In this document: positions 9,101 to 13,631 of the stretch, piece after piece
Position numbering within the stretch: the first letter of the stretch is position 1
How the letters are laid out: every line of letters starts with the position of its first letter
NCBI GenBank assembly: GCA_022376515.1
Contig: WTXI01000584.1
Span: 1 to 13,631, forward strand
DNA: 13,631 nt
From: Lactifluus volemus
Lineage: Eukaryota; Basidiomycota; Agaricomycetes; Russulales; Russulaceae
Reading direction: 5' to 3'
Translations under genes and position numbers: made by a program
The notes under the pieces: generated by a model
The model's database searches: none
Told to the model about the DNA's origin: nothing
What the model saw: only the letters and a program-made list of their open reading frames with translations

Positions 9101-11152
9101 GGCTCTGAGAGACCAGTGTCTATCGGTGGGATCTGGGGAAGGGGCGGGGATTCATCACCTGATGAGCGCTTGACGGGCTCATCCGTAGAAGGAAGATGTG
9201 ATGGAGGCGCGTTAGTATGCAGTGGCTTCAAGGTTGCGCTGGGAGACGTGGGTGGTTCCACGCGTTGGGTCAGAATATTCATGAGACGAGACCGAACAAC
9301 AGATGTGCGGTCACTGCGTGGGTCCATTCCCTCTGCTGATTCGCGGTCCAGGAACAGTAACTAAGCCAAAGTTTAAGAGAGAGGGGTGCTATGGAGAGAT
9401 CGTGAAAGCTTACATCTCGATTGGGTCCAACAGGATAAGCATACATCAACGAGGAGGGATCGTGAGGGTCCCAGGAGTAGGAATGGGGCCGTCCATATAG
9501 TGAGAACGCATCGTGAAAAGCTGTATGCCAATCATGAACACGAACGACTAGTGTGGTGGGGTATAACTTTACCAATTAGCCATCTGATTGTCTCAGTCGT
9601 CTGGGGAACTCCGTCTTCGAGCTCAGGCATGACGAGGACCCAACCCTCTCGTCCGCGCATACCCAATGCCGCGTCTTCATTCCCGATCGTACCCTCAATT
9701 TTCATTAACGTACTTTTGGTGATGAGTTCCGGACGCTCAGGATAGACGGCAAAGGCTTGCGTAGCAACTTGCAGAGTGAGGAAAGGTTTCTTCTTGTCCT
9801 TGGGCCTCGGGGAGACGTAGAACGTGACGACGGGTACACTTGAAATGGACGTTGAACGGACCTCTTCCCGACCAAATAGGGTCGAGATGCGCCGTTTCCG
9901 TAGGGACTCGTGGGTCGACTTGGTTGCCGGAGGACTACCAGGGACATCTTGCGGTGCTGCAGATGATACGACCATCCAGAGGTGTTTCCAGTCTGTCTGG
10001 CCAGCGATGCGAATGCGAACCCAGCCTTCTCTACGGTTTCGTACGAGCGTCGAAGGTGCATCGCGTCCTGCGCTGAAAATCAGAAGGTGGATGTAGTATA
10101 GGGGAAATCATGTCGAACCATCGTTCAGTGTAATGCGGATAAGATGAGCGGTGTAAATCTCCTCAAGGCGTGATTTCTCCCAAGCGGCCAGTCGGAGGGC
10201 TGTGGACCAGGAGATGAGAGAGGCAGCGTTTGGACAAGAGAACAAGATAAGGTTCGACCCGGCTGTGTTCACGGTGACGACATTGTTATATTTTTGAGCG
10301 GGCTTTGCCCCCGAAGCAGGGATAGTAATGGCTCCGAGGACGTGGACGAACTAATGATCGTTATTGGACAGGTAGTATCGGGATAGGGTAAAGATGACTC
10401 ACGGCATCTGTGATGTTGATGTACGTGGGTGGGACCTCCTTTCCTTCCTTGCTTGCCTCTTCTATCTCTGTCATATCCCAGATGCTGAGGGTGGTACCAC
10501 CTAACTGAGCCCACACATCCCGCCACCCTTCGTCTTTGATGGGCTGGTGGCCATCTGGTAAACGCTCGATCCTTCGAACCAGAGCACCAGACATGTAGAC
10601 TTTGTGTGCATGTGCATGGGTCAGTTTAACTACGGAAAGGATTTCGGGGTGTAATTGCGAAGGCTGGGATTTAGGTTGCGGAGGTTGCGGAGGTTGCGAA
10701 GGCTGAGGTGTGGGAGATTGTGACTGAGACTGCAACTGGCTGGAGACAGAAGGGTTGGGGTTATTCCGTAATGATGGGGAAGACGAGTGGGGCTTGACGA
10801 GCACTCTCCGGCCCTCTTCATCTACGGGGGATGGTCGTGATTGTTGCCGCTGTAAACCGGGTTCAGCTCTGCTTGAAGGTAGAGTGACAGGGGAATTATC
10901 GCTCGACTTGAGAAAGGAAAAGAAGGAACTAGAGCGAGAGTGAGTGTTTGTTGTCAAAGATGGACGGAGGGAGGATGAGGCCTGCTTGGATGGGAGGGAG
11001 TCGGTCATGGAACGAGGACGGTCCGAAGAAGAAGATATTTCGCGACCGAGTGGAGAGGATTGTCGTAAGAGTTGATACTGAGCAGGTGGGACAAAGCCAA
11101 GATTTCTGCTGTCCCACTGAGGAGTTGGAGAGTCACTTGCCGCGGTGGTCAT
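6153..11152 (-). CDS. CAF120: PH-domain protein of the CAF120/SKG3 family (CCR4-NOT associated)
   Basis: Exons on the minus strand: 11152-10403, 10350-10119, 10067-9573, 9520-9414, 9360-7398 and 7336-6153. Introns are 51-61 bases and phases close, giving 1576 residues. The N-terminal 184 residues are Ser/Pro/Gln-rich. A PH-like region spans about 185-330 (GWRDVWAQLGGTTLSIWD, YINITDA, NTAGSNLILFSCP, ISWSTALRLAAWE). A second follows at about 336-525 (GWVRIRIAGQTDWKHLW, FHDAFSLYGRP, YSWDPHDP). Then come a long disordered Ser/Pro region, a short ordered motif at about 1002-1016 (EDPDADALAALAFLG), an acidic run at about 1107-1125, a charged probable coiled coil at about 1325-1367, and a Met/Gly/Pro-rich tail from about 1382. 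Yeast CAF120 is a CCR4-NOT-associated protein and its paralogue SKG3 is linked to the bud neck; the role here is inferred by family. I assign the family from memory of fungal relatives, not a search. Confidence 0.85.
6391..6426 (-). repeat. Hexamer tandem repeat coding for Met-Gly
   Basis: Six head-to-tail copies of CCCAT(G/A/C) on the plus strand encode alternating Met-Gly in the CAF120-like tail. Related CCCATC/CATCAT units extend to both sides (about 6350-6740), encoding the wider Met/Gly/Pro-rich stretch. The array is prone to length change by slippage in units that keep the frame. Confidence 0.85.
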
Positions 11153-11259
11153 CTTGCTTTGGTCTTAACCGATTGAATGAATGTTGCCACAGACCGACAC
11201 TAGCCCACTCCTGTCCTCGTGGGAATACGTTTCTCTTTTTAAGTCACTATGCTACACAA
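11153..11259 (-). promoter_or_regulatory. 107-base gap between COX11 stop and CAF120-like start
   Basis: Both neighbours are on the minus strand, so 107 bases must hold the end signals of COX11 and at least the core promoter or leader of the CAF120-like gene. On the minus strand it shows a short A-rich patch after the COX11 stop. There is no ATG before the annotated CAF120-like start, which supports that start. I saw no AATAAA and no TATA box. Confidence 0.5.
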
Positions 11260-12288
11260 TTATGTCCGTGGAACAAATTTTACGTTGGACCACCCTTGCG
11301 ACGTCTCTACCACTTCCTCGTGTGCATCGGGTTCCAACTGGCCTTGCGGGTTTCTTCTCGCTCTTAAGCGACTCGATGTAAACAACTAGCCGATGATGGC
11401 GACGATAGAAACTCACTTAAAAAACGTGTACGAGAGCACAATGTCGTCTAAATTTTGACACGCGGGGTCATCCAGGACGTCTTTGTCGATGAAGAATAGT
11501 AGAGGCATGTCAATCTCCTCCCCTGCTAACAGTTTTTGTTCCTCAAAACAGAAGCATTCCACTTTGGCGAAATAAGGCGCGATCTGTAGTAGCAATCAAA
11601 ACGTATCACCTTTGCACCGACATTGATTGCTCACTCTGTCTGGCGTGACATTATACGTCGCGATGCCAATCACGTCGTGATCCGCGTTGTTCTTGCCGTG
11701 TAAAACGCAAGACAGGTCTCACCAGGTAACACCGTCACGTATTTTTGCCGAGGAGTGAATGTCCACGGAAGCTGCTCGCTCCGGTCTGCATTGAAATGTA
11801 CTTTGATGCGCTTCGCGCCCTCAACAGGCACGAGACGCTCTGCCTCAAACCTCCCAGTGCCCACAACGGGCGTACCTGCGAACCCAGTTGCGGCACAGAA
11901 CATACGGTACAATGGCACGGCAGCGTAAGATGCGCCGACCACAAGGATGATCTGCTCGTCACCCTAGTTCAGCAAGACTGTTGTGAGGATGAGCAAGAAA
12001 ACGTACCACGGCAGATGTGTACATGAATAAACTTCGATTTCGTTGGACGTATAGTTCGCGTGCAGGGATGGCCCGAGCTCGGGATGACTTGTTTGGCGGT
12101 AACTTACCCGTTGACAAAGGTCTCCGCGAAAGCGCATCCTTTCTCCAGAGAGGACTATGTGGCCGCAGGCGTAGACGAAACAAATACAGCCGGGAAGATG
12201 TCCCCAAACCCAAAATATGAGCACTGTTTGAATATAACCGCGTGCAGGAGAGTGAACGAGGAATGCTTGTTCCGAGTGGCGTGGCCAT
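11260..12288 (-). CDS. COX11: Cox11, copper chaperone for cytochrome c oxidase assembly (one apparent frameshift)
   Basis: Delivers copper to the CuB site of Cox1 from the mitochondrial inner membrane. Exons on the minus strand: 12288-12007, 11951-11635, 11583-11417 and 11362-11260. With one base added in exon 2 the phases close to 289 residues (yeast about 300). The N-terminus is Arg/Ser-rich and lacks acidic residues, as in a mitochondrial presequence. One membrane span lies at about 88-108 (MYTSAV, then IILVVGASYAAVPLY). The CtaG/Cox11 domain follows: YRMFCAATGF with C113, FTPRQKYVTVLPGE, YNVTPDR, and the copper-binding CFCFEEQ with C210 and C212. The last exon (ARRNPQGQLEPDAHEE onwards) follows a 54-base intron with a perfect GTGAGT donor. 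The break is near 11690: the frame reaches TGA after FYTAR, but one more A restores NNADHDVIGIATYNV and lands on the next exon border. A base-call error is likelier than a pseudogene. Confidence 0.93.
11690..11691 (-). other. Apparent 1-base deletion in COX11
   Basis: On the minus strand the sequence reads GCAAGAACAACGCG, where an AGA-AAC-AAC-GCG codon series would keep the conserved domain in frame. As given, the frame ends at a TGA nine codons later, before YNVTPDR and CFCFEEQ. The missing base falls in an A run. Confidence 0.8.
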
Positions 12289-12360
12289 GGTTGGCCAGAA
12301 AACACCTCGGGCCGTATTTCACTTGGGGACCCGGCCGCTGTTCACCACTTTGCTTGAGCC
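12289..12360. promoter_or_regulatory. 72-base divergent promoter between COX11 and DNAJC8-like gene
   Basis: The ATG codons of two divergent genes are only 72 bases apart, so their 5' leaders and core promoters must share or overlap this space. The stretch is GC-rich in its centre (GGGACCCGGCCG) and has no TATA box that I can see. Transcription may start inside or beyond the neighbouring coding sequence, or an undetected 5' intron may lie upstream. Both gene starts have good family support. Confidence 0.6.
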
Positions 12361-13350
12361 ATGTCTTCAAACACAAACGCTCCCGCAGAGTCTTCCACAC
12401 CTGCCAAGGCACTCTCAGATGCCGAACTGGACCGCCTTCTGAACCGAGAAGCTTCAGCCATTCAGCGCGAGCTCGAGGTCGACCGTATCCTCTCCGCGTT
12501 CAAGCTAAAGTACGCTCTTCGCCTCCCTCTTCTCGCTCGTGTTCTCACTTTCTCGTTTGTAGTCCATATGACATTTTAGACCTAGAAACTTCTGCTAAGG
12601 CTGATGACATCAAGAAGAAATACCGGCAACTCTCTCTCTGTGAGCCGCCTTTCTCAACAAGAGATGTGGGGTTATAATGCTGATGCGCGACCTCTTTGTA
12701 CCTTCTACGTGACTAGTCATCCATCCTGACAAGTGCTCACACGAACGAGCTCCTGACGCATTCGACGTGCTCAAGAAGGTGAATTCACACCACATTCCTT
12801 CCTATCTCAAAATCCTCATCTATTTTTAAAGGCCGAGAGTGAACTCAGCGATACCGGAAAGCGCGAAGAACTTGATGCGGCGATCAATCAAGCTCGTTCG
12901 ATCCTGTTAAAGGACTGTCCTTGCCAACTTCAACGCCAGACGACCACCCAAAACTCAAGGGTCTCACACCACCTTTAAGGCGCAGCTTCGGCAAAAGTCA
13001 AAGGACCTACTCATAGAGGAGGAATTAAGAAGACGAAGGTATGTCGCTACTTCTATTGCAATGTGATGTTCTTCGACGGAACGCTTGATCACAGAGCCGT
13101 CAAGATGAACCTTGCCAATGAGGGTTTCGAGGCGCGCAAGAAGGAAGAAGAAGTCACGGCCAAGAAACGCAAGGCGGAAGATGATGCCAAGTGGGAAGGT
13201 AAGTAGCCCTTTGCATTCTATCCGAGTCGTCCCTAGCATTTCTCGTGCATCCCCTACACAGAAACTCGGGAACAGCGCGTGGGTAGTTGGCGTACCTTCA
13301 CCAATACGTCGAAAAAGAAAAAGAAGGAAAAGGCGGCTGTTCTTGGCTAA
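12361..13350 (+). CDS. DnaJ protein of the DNAJC8/Spf31 type (two apparent frameshifts)
   Basis: Likely orthologue of human DNAJC8 and fission yeast Spf31, J-proteins associated with the spliceosome; nuclear J-domain co-chaperone. Exons: 12361-12509, 12563-12639, 12717-12778, 12832-13038, 13095-13198 and 13262-13350. Introns are 53-77 bases. With two added bases in exon 4 the phases close to 229 residues. The J domain spans about 50-115: NPYDILDLETSAKADDIKKK, then the HPD triad at 78-80 split from helix II by intron 2, then DKCSHERAPDAFDVL. The C-terminal half is a charged helix (EELRRRRAVKMNLANEGFEA) ending in the family signature WEETREQRVGSWRTF and a Lys-rich tail ending AAVLG. Breaks lie near 12910 (AAA for AAAA) and 12975 (TTT for TTTT). 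Between them a shifted frame reads LSLPTSTPDDHPKLKGLTPP, which fits the linker. Divergent to COX11 across 72 bases. Confidence 0.9.
12909..12911 (+). other. Apparent 1-base deletion in DNAJC8-like exon 4 (first)
   Basis: The frame ARSILLK goes out of register after CTGTTAAAGG. One more A gives AAA-GGA-CTG and continues as KGLSLPTSTPDD, a natural linker, instead of DCPCQLQRQ. Confidence 0.75.
12974..12976 (+). other. Apparent 1-base deletion in DNAJC8-like exon 4 (second)
   Basis: CCACCTTTAAGGCG would be in frame as CCT-TTT-AAG-GCG if one T were added, giving PPFKAQLRQKSKDLL and then the conserved helix. Both deletions together are needed to meet intron 4 in the right phase. Confidence 0.75.
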
Positions 13351-13631
13351 AAGGAAAAGTCCGGAAGCCTTTGGCAGTCGCGCAACGTCTGTGCTTGTCT
13401 GTATCACGCCCGAGTATAACTAATGATTAGATGCCTGCGTCGGTTTTTCATTCAGCGATATGTGCGAGACGCGTGAACCGGAGGAGGAAAAGTGGCACGA
13501 CAGTCTTTGCCGCGTTGTTTGCGTGGACCGATTGTGCACAAATATTTTGGTTTCGTTATCACGACGGCAACAACATACAAGTAACAGAGAGGGGAAATAC
13601 GGCTAATCATTGGACCCGATACTGATCACGT
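13351..13631. other. Right flank, no supported gene
   Basis: The first part should be the 3' untranslated region of the DNAJC8-like gene. An open frame of 64 codons at 13431-13625 matches nothing I recognise and has no splice or composition support. I see no RNA gene or repeat. Confidence 0.5.

Noticed and set aside
8597..9364. 255-codon plus-strand open frame
   Set aside because: Antisense shadow of the Ser/Pro-rich exon of the CAF120-like gene.
13431..13625. 64-codon plus-strand open frame after the DNAJC8-like gene
   Set aside because: No recognisable family or splice context.
1..13631. CRISPR arrays, tRNA or rRNA genes, transposon ends, prokaryotic-style defence systems
   Set aside because: None seen by eye. 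GGTTCGA-like strings occur only inside coding sequence and do not fold as tRNA arms; the spliced eukaryotic genes argue against prokaryotic systems.

Overview
The window looks like nuclear DNA of a filamentous fungus, most probably a basidiomycete of the Agaricomycetes type. The genes are packed closely and are cut by many short introns, mostly 47 to 77 bases, with GT..AG ends. The recognisable proteins are fungal forms of eukaryotic housekeeping families. There is no sign of bacterial, viral or plasmid genes, and no recognisable transposon.

Layout. Positions 1-1758 hold no gene I can support, apart from a possible 3' end of a gene at the very left edge; the stretch includes a purine-rich, low-complexity zone. 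Positions 1759-5818 (minus) hold RAD2/XPG, the structure-specific endonuclease of nucleotide excision repair, in ten exons. Positions 6153-11152 (minus) hold a 1576-residue PH-domain protein of the CAF120/SKG3 family (CCR4-NOT associated) in six exons. Positions 11260-12288 (minus) hold COX11, the mitochondrial copper chaperone for cytochrome c oxidase, in four exons. Positions 12361-13350 (plus) hold a DnaJ protein of the DNAJC8/Spf31 type in six exons. Positions 13351-13631 show nothing recognisable.

Exon joins were worked out by eye from splice signals, phase and family resemblance. For RAD2 and CAF120 the phases close over the full length. COX11 closes only if one missing base is assumed, and DNAJC8 only if two are. 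All three lie in short homopolymers inside conserved sequence, and a fourth possible slip lies near the RAD2 C-terminus. The simplest reading is base-call deletions in a long-read assembly rather than gene death, because everything around them is well preserved.

The four genes do not form a pathway (DNA repair, mRNA turnover/transcription, mitochondrial assembly, splicing-linked chaperone). The compactness is notable: COX11 and DNAJC8 diverge across only 72 bases, and COX11 and CAF120 are 107 bases apart. I see no convincing undescribed system. The best leads are an upstream ATG that overlaps the RAD2 start and reads through intron 1 into exon 2, ubiquitin-interaction-like motifs and a PIP box in Rad2, and the indel pattern.
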